A stretch of 64,000 nt of DNA from Bacteroidota bacterium (GTDB lineage: Bacteria; Bacteroidota; Bacteroidia; B-17B0; Aurantibacillaceae), in the NCBI GenBank assembly GCA_016708845.1, contig JADJFB010000023.1:1-64000 (forward strand), in the 5' to 3' direction. Positions within the stretch are counted from its first letter, which is position 1. Each line of letters opens with the position of its first letter. A program made the position numbers and the translations under genes. Below the pieces are notes generated by a model. It was not told the origin of the DNA and made no database searches. It worked only from the letters and a program-made list of their open reading frames with translations. This document shows positions 34,403 to 42,648 of the stretch, in pieces.

Positions 34403-35114
34403 TTATACTTCAACTAACGTACCAATTTTATCACCATTAATTAATTTTTGTAAGTTGCCAGTCTTATTCATATCAAATACAATGATTGGCAAGTTGTTTT
34501 CTTTACACAAAGTAAAGGCAGTTAAATCCATTACCTCTAATCCTTTGCTATAAACTTCTTCAAAACTAATTTTTTCGTATTTAGTAGCGGTTGGGTCTTT
34601 TTCAGGATCAGCTGTGTAAATACCATCTACACGTGTTCCTTTTAAAATAACTTGCGCTTCAATTTCAATAGCTCTTAAGGCTGCTGCCGAATCAGTTGTA
34701 AAATAGGGGTTTCCAGAACCTGCTCCAAAAATAACCACACGTCCTTTTTCTAAATGACGAACTGCTTTACGGCGAATAAATGGCTCGCAAATTTGTTCCA
34801 TTTTAATAGCGCTTTGTAAACGCGTCTGCACACCTAAACCTTCTAAAGCAGACTGTATAGCCATAGAGTTAATTACGGTAGCTAACATGCCCATATAATC
34901 GCCGTGAACACGATCCATACCGCCTTGTTCAGCTTGTATTCCTCTAAAAATATTTCCACCACCAATAACGATGGCTACTTCGCAACCCGAATCGTAGGCT
35001 GCTTTAATTTCTACGGCGTATTCCATTAAACGAACTTGGTCAATACCAAATCCTTTGTTACCCATTAAGGCTTCGCCTGATAATTTTAAAAGTATGCGTT
35101 TGTATTTCTATCAT
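34403..35114 (-). CDS. pyrH: UMP kinase, start-codon region broken
   Basis: The uridylate kinase of the amino-acid kinase fold phosphorylates UMP to UDP and is usually essential. The kinase core is clear: MGNKGFGID, VIGGGNIFRG, FGAGSGNPYFTTDSAAALRA, LKGTRVDGIYTADPEKDPTA and LTAFTLCKENNLPIIVFDM. The needed N-terminal phosphate-binding KLSGEAL is encoded just upstream in the same frame (KYKRILLKLSGEAL, about 35066-35107), but that frame has no start codon and is preceded by TAG. An ATG at 35114 lies one base out of frame; removing one base would give MIKYKRILLKLSG. A sequencing error or mutated start is likely. Confidence 0.9.
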
Positions 35115-35169
35115 ATGTCTTATTTGAGAGACCTTCAGGTTTCCAAAACTGACAGGTTAAAAAGGTATA

Positions 35170-35203
35170 AAAAAAAATCCCGATTAAAAAATCGGGATTT
35201 TAA
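35170..35203 (-). terminator. Intrinsic terminator after tsf
   Basis: The stem AAAATCCCGATT (35174-35185) pairs with AATCGGGATTTT (35190-35201), with a T-rich minus-strand tail. It separates tsf from pyrH, so pyrH needs its own promoter or read-through. Confidence 0.85.
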
Positions 35204-35208
35204 TAAAA

Positions 35209-36033
35209 TTAAGATAATGCGTAGCGTTTGAAAGCTGTTGCAGTTAAACCTTTATCAATACTTTGTAAGTATTGTAATACGTTCATTTTGTTATCTTTAA
35301 TATATTCTTGGTTTAATAAAGTAGACTCTTTGTAGAATTTAGCAATTTTACCTTGAGCAATTTTTTCAACCATATCTTCTGGTTTACCTTCTGCACGAAT
35401 TACTTCACGAGCAATTTCTAATTCTCTGTCTAACATATCTTGAGTTACACCTTCTTTATCTAAAGCTACTGGAGCCATAGCTGCTGCTTGCATCGCTACG
35501 TTACGTCCAACTTCATCAGCAACTTCTTTGTTAAAACCAACAATTACAGATACACGGTTACCTGGGTGAATGTAAGCAGATACTTTTTCAGCTGTAATAG
35601 TTTCAAAATATCCAATTTCAATTTTCTCACCAATTTTACCAACTTGCTCCATAAATTTATCGCCAACAGTAATATCACCGTTATATGGTAAAGTTAAAAT
35701 CTCTTCTTTTGTTTTTGCATTTTTCTCTAAAGCAATTGTAGCGATAGAATCAGCAAAAGCAATAAAATCTGCGTTAATTGCTACGAAATCAGTTTCGCAG
35801 TTAACCCAAATTAAAATACCTCTTTTGTTGTCAGCAGATGTTTTAGCTAAAACAACTCCTTCTTTAGAATCTCTGTCTCCACGATTAGCTGCTACTTTAG
35901 CACCTTTTTTACGTAGATAATCAATTGCTTGTTCAAAATCACCATTATTTTCTTCTAATGCTTTTTTACAATCCATCATACCTGCTCCGGTTTGTTGGCG
36001 TAATTTGTTTACTTCTTGTGCTGTAATTGCCAT
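35209..36033 (-). CDS. tsf: Elongation factor Ts
   Basis: EF-Ts catalyses GDP release from EF-Tu. The 274-residue protein starts MAITAQEVNKLRQQTGAGMM, has DCKKALEENNGDFEQAIDYL, the core VNCETDFVA, and the C-terminal segments AYIHPGNRVSVIVGFN and MQAAAMAPVAL. Complete. It follows rpsB, the common bacterial order. Confidence 0.97.
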   Translation of the reverse strand: MAITAQEVNKLRQQTGAGMMDCKKALEENNGDFEQAIDYLRKKGAKVAANRGDRDSKEGVVLAKTSADNKRGILIWVNCETDFVAINADFIAFADSIATIALEKNAKTKEEILTLPYNGDITVGDKFMEQVGKIGEKIEIGYFETITAEKVSAYIHPGNRVSVIVGFNKEVADEVGRNVAMQAAAMAPVALDKEGVTQDMLDRELEIAREVIRAEGKPEDMVEKIAQGKIAKFYKESTLLNQEYIKDNKMNVLQYLQSIDKGLTATAFKRYALS

Positions 36034-36069
36034 TGTCTTAATTTTTTATGTTTTATTATTTTAATTTAA

Positions 36070-36105
36070 AAAAAACGGCCTTCCCTTTGGAGGAACGGCC
36101 GTTAA
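36070..36105 (-). terminator. Hairpin between rpsB and tsf
   Basis: AACGGCC (36074-36080) pairs with GGCCGTT (36097-36103), with a second short stem inside and a T run on the minus strand. It may act as a partial terminator or attenuator that sets the ratio of S2 to EF-Ts. Confidence 0.65.
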
Positions 36106-36122
36106 ATTATAGTAGTGAAAAA

Positions 36123-36968
36123 TTATTTTTTCGCTGTTGTTCTTTTACGAGCCGTTGGTTTACGAGCACCATCTTCATCATCAGATTTAGCACCTTTTAA
36201 ATTTAAGCCTGCTGCTAATTCTTCTGCTTCTTCTTTAGAATTTTTACCTTCTTTTTCGTCAGCTGCAATAGCTTCTTTATCCATTTTACGATCGCCTAAA
36301 CCTTCGTTAATAGCTTTACACATTAACTCTACGATGTAAGCAACAGAAGTTGAAGCATCGTCGTTAGCTGGAATAGCGTAATCAACAAAATTAGGGTTTG
36401 AGTTTGTATCAACAATTGCAAAAGTTGGGATATTTAAACGTTTTGCTTCTGCTACTGCGATATGCTCTTTAGTGATATCAACAATAAATAAAGCTGAAGG
36501 TAAACGAGTTAAATCAGCAACTGAACCTAAGTTAATTTCTAATTTAGCACGCTCACGAGAAATTTGTAATTTTTCTTTTTTAGAAATATTATCAAACGTT
36601 CCGTCAGTAGCCATTTTATCAATTTGAGACATCTTACGAACTGCTTTACGGATAGTTGCAAAGTTAGTTAACATACCACCTGGCCAACGCTCAGTTACAT
36701 ATGGCATACCAACTGCTTTTACTTTTTCAGCAACGATATCTTTAGCTTGTTTTTTAGTAGCTACAAATAATATTTTTTTACCTGAACGTGCAATTTGTTT
36801 TAACGCTGCAGCAGCTTCATCAATTTTAGCTACTGTTTTGTTTAAATCAATAATATGAATACCGTTTTTCTCAGCATAAATATAAGGAGCCATTGCTGGA
36901 TTCCATTTTCTTTTTAAGTGACCAAAATGAGCACCTGATTCTAATAATTCGTTGAATGTATTTTACAT
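36123..36968 (-). CDS. rpsB: 30S ribosomal protein S2, stop at codon 2
   Basis: S2 binds the small-subunit body. The protein has GKKILFVATKKQAKDIV, YVTERWPGGMLTNF and LPSALFIVDITKEH, plus a long charged C-terminal extension (KNSKEEAEELAAG, ARKPTARKRTTAKK). The expected N-terminus NTFNELLESGAHFGHLKRKW is encoded in frame upstream of the internal MAPYIYAEKNGIHII, but the in-frame ATG (36966-36968) is followed directly by TAA. The gene therefore reads Met-stop-Asn-Thr-Phe. One base change (TCA to TAA) would explain it. S2 is essential, so a sequencing error is the simplest account. Confidence 0.92.
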
Positions 36969-36996
36969 GTCTGTATAAATGTATTGTAAATAAATA

Positions 36997-37383
36997 TTAA
37001 CGTTTGCTGAATTGGAAACGAGCACGAGCTTTTTTCTGACCGAATTTCTTACGTTCAACCATACGTGGATCACGTGTAACTAAACCTTCTGCACGTAAGT
37101 CTTTTTTCAATTCTGGATTGATTTCTACTAACGCTTTTGCAATTGCTAAACGCACTGCTTGAGCTTGACCAGTAGTACCACCACCATTTACGTTTACTTT
37201 TACATCATATAAACCAACAGATTTTGCGTTGTTTAATGATTGTAATACGTAGTACTGTAAAGTTGGAGTTTTAAAGTATTCTTTATAATCTCTTTTGTTG
37301 ATAAGAATGATTCCTGTACCTTTAGATACATAAGCACGAGCTACCGAACATTTTCTGCGACCTGATGTGTTTATTACTTCCAT
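36997..37383 (-). CDS. rpsI: 30S ribosomal protein S9
   Basis: S9 has a C-terminal tail that reaches the P-site tRNA. About 128 residues starting MEVINTSGRRKCSVARAYV, with GGGTTGQAQAVRLAIAKAL and the tail KKARARFQFSKR, ending in the invariant Lys-Arg. The start is the internal Met rather than the upstream frame MHNQ, which overlaps rplM. Cotranscribed with rplM, as in most bacteria. Confidence 0.97.
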   Translation of the reverse strand: MEVINTSGRRKCSVARAYVSKGTGIILINKRDYKEYFKTPTLQYYVLQSLNNAKSVGLYDVKVNVNGGGTTGQAQAVRLAIAKALVEINPELKKDLRAEGLVTRDPRMVERKKFGQKKARARFQFSKR

Positions 37384-37387
37384 TTGA

Positions 37388-37846
37388 TTATGCAATAATT
37401 GTTGTTAAATCTACTTTCTTTGGTTGTTGTGCTGCATGATCATGCTCAGCTCCTGCAAATACAAATAAATTTGTATTTAATGTTCTTCCTAAACGTCCTT
37501 TAGGTAACATCCCATGCACTGCATGTTTAATTACTTCTTCAGGTTTTTTAGCTAACATTTCTTTTGGAGTTGCAAAACGTTGTCCGCCTGGGTGACCAGT
37601 GTAACGAACGTATTCTTTATCATCCATTTTAGCACCAGTAAAACGAACTTTCTCAGCGTTGATAACAACGATGTTTGCACCACAATCAGTATGAGGTGTA
37701 AAGTTAGTTTTATGTTTGCCGCGTATTAAATACGCAAGTTTAGAGGCCAAACGACCTACAACTTCATTTTCTGCGTCAACTAATAACCACTCTTTTTCTG
37801 AGTTAGCTTTGTTCACGAATTTTGTTTTATAACTTAATGCGTCCAC
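37388..37846 (-). CDS. rplM: 50S ribosomal protein L13
   Basis: The 152-residue L13 with WLLVDAENEVVGRLASKLAY, GKHKTNFTPHTDCGANIVVI, RYTGHPGGQRF and HGMLPKGRLGR. First gene of the rplM-rpsI-rpsB-tsf block on the minus strand. It is complete. The 4-base gap to rpsI indicates tight coupling. Confidence 0.97.
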   Translation of the reverse strand: MDALSYKTKFVNKANSEKEWLLVDAENEVVGRLASKLAYLIRGKHKTNFTPHTDCGANIVVINAEKVRFTGAKMDDKEYVRYTGHPGGQRFATPKEMLAKKPEEVIKHAVHGMLPKGRLGRTLNTNLFVFAGAEHDHAAQQPKKVDLTTIIA

Positions 37847-37945
37847 GTTTGTATTGTTTTAATTTTTCTAATTTGGGCTGCAAATATAGGCTATTTTTAT
37901 CTACTGCCAAGTAAAATGCCCTAGTTTCTTAAATTATTTTTAGTT

Positions 37946-37978
37946 TTTGCGTTATTTGTGCAAAAATACATAAATTTG
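37946..37978 (+). promoter_or_regulatory. Bacteroidota-type promoter for SatD-like gene
   Basis: TTTG (37946-37949) as -33 element is followed by 21 bases and TAAATTTG (37971-37978), matching the TAnnTTTG -7 box. It lies about 75 bases upstream of the ATG of the SatD-like gene. Confidence 0.45.
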
Positions 37979-38054
37979 TACCGCAACTCAAGCTAGTTTA
38001 TGTCAGTTCGAATCTATTCGGTAACATTAGATTTATAGTGACAGGCTAAATATA

Positions 38055-38681
38055 ATGGATCACTTTATATTAATATCCGCCGTTAGGCATTTAGGCTCTA
38101 GTAATAACGAGGGTATTGAAAATGAACTTCAAAATGTGATTGGGGTTATTAATAAAATTCACAAAAAAAACTTTATCACGTCGTTAGATTTAGTCCCACC
38201 TAACGAATTCCAAGGCATTACTAATAGTTTACAGGCAACCTTAGAAATGATTTTTGATATTGAAGAATGTATCATTGAAAACAACCTTGATTTTAAACTA
38301 AAGCATGTCATTTATCACGATACTATTAAAAGTGTTCAAAGTAAATACACCGCCTATGAGCGTTTAGGCTTTAGTTTAATTGATGCCCGACAACGATTAG
38401 AGTCTATAAAAAAAACAGATAGTCGCTTTTTAATTGCCACCAGCGATGAAAAAGCGAGTTTGCATTTAAATAACCTCTTTTTAATCTATGAGGATTACCT
38501 AGATTCCTGGAAAAAAGGGGATGTGGATTATGTAAAAGCTTTTTTAAATCACATGAACTATAAAGAAGTGGCTGCATTATTTAATATTAATACCTCAAGC
38601 GGGTGGAGGAGAGAGAAAAGTTTGAAGATGAAACAGTATTACACTATTAAGGAAATGATTTTGTCGGCTATTGAATCTTGA
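38055..38681 (+). CDS. SatD-like protein
   Basis: The 208-residue cytoplasmic protein has the layout I remember for the SatD family: NEFQG in the position of the family GDEFQG, then an AYERLGFSLIDARQRLE segment, a basic RFLIATSD stretch, and a C-terminal helix-turn-helix of MNYKEVAALFNINTSSGWRREKS type. The family is linked to acid tolerance in streptococci but its biochemistry is unknown. The call rests on motif layout only. Confidence 0.5.
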   Translation: MDHFILISAVRHLGSSNNEGIENELQNVIGVINKIHKKNFITSLDLVPPNEFQGITNSLQATLEMIFDIEECIIENNLDFKLKHVIYHDTIKSVQSKYTAYERLGFSLIDARQRLESIKKTDSRFLIATSDEKASLHLNNLFLIYEDYLDSWKKGDVDYVKAFLNHMNYKEVAALFNINTSSGWRREKSLKMKQYYTIKEMILSAIES

Positions 38682-38721
38682 TTTTAGTAAATGCGGAGAT
38701 AAATTGCTGTTTTCGTTTAGG

Positions 38722-39544
38722 CTGGTTTGGTTCCAAGCGATAGAAATGTAGATGGTGTTGTGGGAAGATGTTGGGCACCAAAATTATGATAAACCTTACT
38801 AGTTTTGGGTGGCATTCTTCTTTATTTCCTAGTGGAAGAAGTGGCCTGCACAAAATAACAGTGGGCAATTGGCGTGATAATGAAAAGGGACCTATGCAAG
38901 TTGTATCCGGTGCAATGGGCAAAGAGCGCGTGCATTTTGAAGCACCAGAGGCTGATAGATTAGATGGAGAAATGACATTGTTTTTAGATTGGTTTAATTC
39001 TAATCACACAACTGATTTTGTTTTAAAATCTGCGGTAGCACATTTATGGTTTGTAACTGTACATCCTTTTGACGATGGAAACGGCCGTATAGCGCGTGCT
39101 TTAGCCGATATGTTATTAGCAAAAGCAGATGGCGATAACCAACGTTTTTATAGTATGTCGGCTCAAATAAGAGTAGAACGAAAAGCTTATTATGATATCC
39201 TAGAGAAAACTCAAAGCGGCAATTTAGATGTTACTAAATGGCTACAATGGTATTTACATTGTTTAGACGACGCTTTAAATACTACTGATAAAGCATTAAA
39301 ATGCGTTTTGCACAAAGCACAGTTTTGGGATAAGCACAGCAATGAAACCATAAACGAAAGACAACGCTTAATGATTAATAAATTATTTGATGGCTTTGAT
39401 GGAAAATTGACTACATCTAAATGGGCAAAGCTTACTAAATGCTCAGCAGATACCGCGTTACGTGATATCCAATCGCTTATGCAAAAAGATATGTTGCAAA
39501 AAGAAGTGGGTGGTGGAAGAAGTACAAGTTATGTTTTAAAATAG
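38722..39544 (+). CDS. Fic-domain protein, N-terminus lost
   Basis: The intact frame (38768-39544, 258 residues) carries the Fic core: GRSGLHKITVGNWRDNE, MQVVSGAMGKERVHFEAPEA, the catalytic HPFDDGNGRIAR and a C-terminal winged helix ending GGGRSTSYVLK. Fic enzymes usually AMPylate target proteins. Relatives have an N-terminal domain of about 120 residues that holds the inhibitory (S/T)xxxE motif. Here only scraps remain, in different frames (AGLVPSDRNVDGVV at 38722-38763, then QNYDKP-like and LTSFGWHSSLF-like pieces), so several small deletions occurred. The remaining frame could still make an uninhibited Fic core, but decay is more likely. Confidence 0.75.
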
Positions 39545-39570
39545 GTTCGAGTCCCGTCCGGACTCGAACC
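39544..39570. repeat. Inverted copy of tRNA-Asp 3' end
   Basis: GGTTCGAGTCCCGTCCGGAC (39544-39563) equals the T-arm and acceptor 3' part of tRNA-Asp, which is encoded on the opposite strand at 39636-39655. It starts on the last base of the fic stop codon and continues into an 11-bp hairpin (GGTTCGAGTCC/GGACTCGAACC). The two copies form a 20-bp inverted repeat around the tRNA terminator. Confidence 0.7.
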
Positions 39571-39601
39571 TTATCTTTGAATACAGAAACTATATAAAAC
39601 G

Positions 39602-39632
39602 AAAAACCCTGATAATTTCTTACCAGGGTTTT
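39602..39632 (-). terminator. Intrinsic terminator after tRNA-Asp
   Basis: AAAACCCTG (39603-39611) pairs with CAGGGTTTT (39624-39632); the minus strand continues with T. It lies 1 base past the tRNA. Confidence 0.8.
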
Positions 39633-39633
39633 G

Positions 39634-39707
39634 CGGTCCGGACGGGACTCGAACCCGCGACCTCCGCCGTGACAGGGCGGCATTCTAACCAGCTGAACTA
39701 CCGGACC
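39634..39707 (-). tRNA. tRNA-Asp (GTC)
   Basis: A standard cloverleaf: acceptor GGTCCGG/CCGGACC, D arm with AGCTGGTTAGAAT, anticodon arm CGCC-CTGTCAC-GGCG with anticodon GUC, T arm GCGGG-TTCGAGT-CCCGT (last pair G-T), discriminator G. The 3' CCA is not encoded. Confident call. Confidence 0.95.
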
Positions 39708-39857
39708 AGCTCCCTTTCTTTCGATTTGGGATTGCAAATTTACAACTATTTTATTTACTCACAAATTTTTTTTCAGAAATATCGAAAAATAAAATCTCAA
39801 AATCACAAATAGTTACAAAATACAACTATCCATATTAACAGATTTAAACTTTTTACA

Positions 39858-39865
39858 TACTTTTG
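39858..39865 (+). promoter_or_regulatory. Bacteroidota -7 box for lolA-like gene
   Basis: TACTTTTG followed by CGTCC fits the TAnnTTTGC consensus about 60 bases upstream of the lolA-like start. No clear -33 box is seen. Confidence 0.35.
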
Positions 39866-39924
39866 CGTCCTACTTTGGCACGAGCATTGAATATCCTAGT
39901 GCTAAATAAAACAAACATAAAAAA

Positions 39925-40587
39925 ATGAAGAAATCAATCATATTAATCGCCTCTCTTGTACTTTCTGTATTTAACTCATTTGCCCAAGATCAAGATCCAA
40001 AAGCTAAAACCATCTTAGATGATTTAAGTAAAGTTACTAAAGCTTACAAAACAATCACATCTGATTATATTTTCACTATTCTTAATAAAGAAAAAAAACA
40101 AACCGAAAAACAAACAGGTAAAGTTCAAGTAAAGGGTTCTAAATTTAAATTAGATATTCCTGGTAATACCATTGTGTGTGATGGCAAAACAATTTGGGCT
40201 CACAATAAAGATGCAAACGAAGTAACTATTAAAAACTTTGATGGCACTAACGAAGACCAATTAAATCCATCTAAAATATTTACGATGTATGAAACAGGTT
40301 ACAAATACAAATACGAAAAAGAAGAAAAAGTTGGAACTGCCATTTGTCATGTGATTACATTGTACCCATCCGTAAAGCCTGAGAAAAAGAAATTTCATAC
40401 AGTGAAAATTTTTGTTGACAAAACAAAAAAACAAGTAGCAAAATTAGTGATGTTAATGAAAGACGGAAGCACACAGAGCTACGAAATAAAACTATTTAAA
40501 CCAAATTTAGAAATTACTGATAACGTTTTTGTATTTGATACCAAAGCATTTAAAGCAGATCAAATTACTGACGAAAGAGATTTATAA
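39925..40587 (+). CDS. LolA-like outer-membrane lipoprotein carrier
   Basis: The 220-residue periplasmic protein has a signal peptide ending NSFAQ. The mature part is a single LolA/LolB-type fold: DYIFTILNKEKKQTEKQTGKV, SKFKLDIPGNTIVCDGKTIW, KIFTMYETGYKYKYEKEE and DGSTQSYEIKLFKPN. LolA shuttles lipoproteins from the inner to the outer membrane. It is followed 6 bases later by aroE. The family call is good; a strict LolA function is inferred. Confidence 0.8.
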   Translation: MKKSIILIASLVLSVFNSFAQDQDPKAKTILDDLSKVTKAYKTITSDYIFTILNKEKKQTEKQTGKVQVKGSKFKLDIPGNTIVCDGKTIWAHNKDANEVTIKNFDGTNEDQLNPSKIFTMYETGYKYKYEKEEKVGTAICHVITLYPSVKPEKKKFHTVKIFVDKTKKQVAKLVMLMKDGSTQSYEIKLFKPNLEITDNVFVFDTKAFKADQITDERDL

Positions 40588-40593
40588 TAGCTG

Positions 40594-41337
40594 ATGAATT
40601 TAGGACTTATCGGTAAATCGCTTTCTCATTCGTTTTCAAAATCGTATTTAGAAGAAAAATTTATTAAAGAAAATAAATCCGATTTTCTGTACACCAATTT
40701 TGATTTAGAAAATTTAGACACATTTCCTGAATTGGTTTTAAAACACCATTTATCAGGATTGAATGTTACCAAACCTTACAAAGAATCAGTTATTCCTTTT
40801 TTAAATGAATTAGATGTTACTGCTAAAGAAATTGGTGCCGTAAATTGTATTAAAATTTCTTGGGAAAATGATACACCTTATTTAAAAGGCTACAATACCG
40901 ATTATTATGGTTTTGCTCAAAGCATTAAACCATTTTTAGAACCCATCCATCAAAAGGCTTTGATATTAGGAACGGGTGGTGCCTCCAAAGCGATTGCTTA
41001 TGCGTTGAAAAATGTAGGCGTTGATTTTTATTACGTTACCTCCGGAGAAAAAAAAGCAGCTAATTATTTTCATTACTCTGAGCTAAACGAATACGTGTTG
41101 AATGCGTTTAAACTCATTGTGAATTGCACACCTTTAGGAATGTATCCTAAAACAGAGGTTTGTCCGGATATTCCTTTTCAGTATTTAACAGCAGAACATT
41201 TGTTATATGATTTAATTTATAATCCCGAAGAAACCTTGTTTTTGCAAAAAGGTAAAGCGCAAGGCGCAGTAACAATTAATGGATTAAATATGTTGAAACT
41301 CCAAGCAGATAAGGCTTGGGAGATTTGGCATTCTTAA
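40594..41337 (+). CDS. aroE: Shikimate dehydrogenase
   Basis: NADP-dependent reduction of 3-dehydroshikimate in the aromatic amino acid pathway. The 247-residue protein has the shikimate site GKSLSHSFSKSY, catalytic Lys in NVTKPYKESV, NTDYYGF with the substrate-binding Asp, GTGGASKAIAYAL for NADP, and NGLNMLKLQA at the end. It is slightly short for the family but complete. It overlaps the convergent phosphatase stop by 4 bases. Confidence 0.93.
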   Translation: MNLGLIGKSLSHSFSKSYLEEKFIKENKSDFLYTNFDLENLDTFPELVLKHHLSGLNVTKPYKESVIPFLNELDVTAKEIGAVNCIKISWENDTPYLKGYNTDYYGFAQSIKPFLEPIHQKALILGTGGASKAIAYALKNVGVDFYYVTSGEKKAANYFHYSELNEYVLNAFKLIVNCTPLGMYPKTEVCPDIPFQYLTAEHLLYDLIYNPEETLFLQKGKAQGAVTINGLNMLKLQADKAWEIWHS

Positions 41338-42563
41338 TTAAACTTACAGGTCAACATAGCAATGTCATCTATAAAAGGCATTTCTGCTTTAAACTCTTCT
41401 AAATAATACATCATCGCTTTATTAATAAATTCAGAGTTAGAGTTTTTGTTGTTTATCAAGATGGTTTTAATTTCATCCTCTGATAATGTCTCATCATGAG
41501 AGTTAACAGTATCCGTCAAGCCATCTGTATAAGCAAATAACAACGATTGCGGAGAAATTAATAAAGTATCGTTTTCTAAAGCGGGTAGAGGATTACTTAT
41601 TCCTAAAAGGGTACAACCTTTATCTAAAAAGATTGATTGATTATTGTTGATTAATATAGGCGCGTTATGTCCTGCATTGATATAAGATAACTTACGCGTT
41701 CCAATATTATATTTCGCAATAAACAACGAAATAAATTTTTCTGTCTTGGCGTTATCACAAATCAGTTGATTGATGTCAATCACAATCTCCGTTAAGTTTT
41801 GGGTGTATTTTAAAAGCACGCGCAAAGCAGCTTGTAAATTACTCATCAATAAAGCCGCAGCCACTCCCTTACCAGAAACATCAGCTAAACAAAACACAAA
41901 CTCTACTGCATTAATCCAAATTACATCATAATAATCACCGCCCACTTGCTGATGCGGCAAGTATAAAGCGTTCATTTCTACTTCCTCAATATTTGGTAAG
42001 TTAGTTGGAAACAACATTTTTTGCATGCCTTGCGCTAACTCTAATTCCTTTTGTATGGTGGCTTTTTGAATAGATGTTTTGTATAATTTTTTATTTTCAA
42101 TCGCCACAATCATCACATTCGTAAGTGTTTGAATAAAAGGTAAATGTTTAATGGCAGAGCTCATTTCAATTTTCTTTTCATCCAAATCGCCTAATAATAC
42201 AAAGGCTAAAGGGGTTTGTTTGTGATATACTGGAATTACAATTTCAAACTTCTGGCTTAAATTTCCTTTAGAGTAAGAGATCGTTTCAATTTCTTGAATA
42301 TCTAATAACTCAGGTTCAAATACTAAATGATTATAATCTTTGTCAACGCCATATTTTAAAATGCAAGTCCATTCGGTTGTAAAACTAAACAACACAAGCT
42401 TTCCCACTTTTAATCGGTTCTCTAAAATTTCCTGATAAATATCTAGTAACTGCGCAGTAGTAACGTTGTTGTTAATAGCCTTTGTCATTTCTAACAAAGA
42501 GTTTAGTTTAACGTCTTTTACGGTGTTTGATTTACTTTGAATATTTAACTTTGGGTTTCTCAA
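41334..42563 (-). CDS. GAF-like / SpoIIE PP2C phosphatase
   Basis: A 409-residue cytoplasmic protein. The N-terminal GAF-like region (about 30-165) is followed by a coiled linker and a SpoIIE-type PP2C domain (about 185-405) with MQKMLFPTNLP, GGDYYDVIWI, CLADVSGKGVAAALLMSNLQ and AYTDGLTDT. It probably acts in partner-switching control of a sigma factor; no kinase or anti-sigma gene is adjacent. It is a different architecture from the TPR paralogues at 2991 and 24406. Confidence 0.85.
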   Translation of the reverse strand: MRNPKLNIQSKSNTVKDVKLNSLLEMTKAINNNVTTAQLLDIYQEILENRLKVGKLVLFSFTTEWTCILKYGVDKDYNHLVFEPELLDIQEIETISYSKGNLSQKFEIVIPVYHKQTPLAFVLLGDLDEKKIEMSSAIKHLPFIQTLTNVMIVAIENKKLYKTSIQKATIQKELELAQGMQKMLFPTNLPNIEEVEMNALYLPHQQVGGDYYDVIWINAVEFVFCLADVSGKGVAAALLMSNLQAALRVLLKYTQNLTEIVIDINQLICDNAKTEKFISLFIAKYNIGTRKLSYINAGHNAPILINNNQSIFLDKGCTLLGISNPLPALENDTLLISPQSLLFAYTDGLTDTVNSHDETLSEDEIKTILINNKNSNSEFINKAMMYYLEEFKAEMPFIDDIAMLTCKFN

Positions 42564-42648
42564 GATACCACTAAAGATAAATGTTTTTTTTGAGATGGGA
42601 AGGTGATTTGTCTTTTAAAATAAAGGATTGGTATACAAAATATAACAG

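Noticed and set aside
39544..39655. Classical attL/attR pair of an integrated element
   Set aside because: The two tRNA-Asp 3'-end copies are inverted and only about 70 bases apart, with no integrase between them.
39477..39737. 86-residue minus-strand ORF over tRNA-Asp
   Set aside because: It overlaps the tRNA and the fic tail; its frame is a by-product of the tRNA and hairpin sequence.
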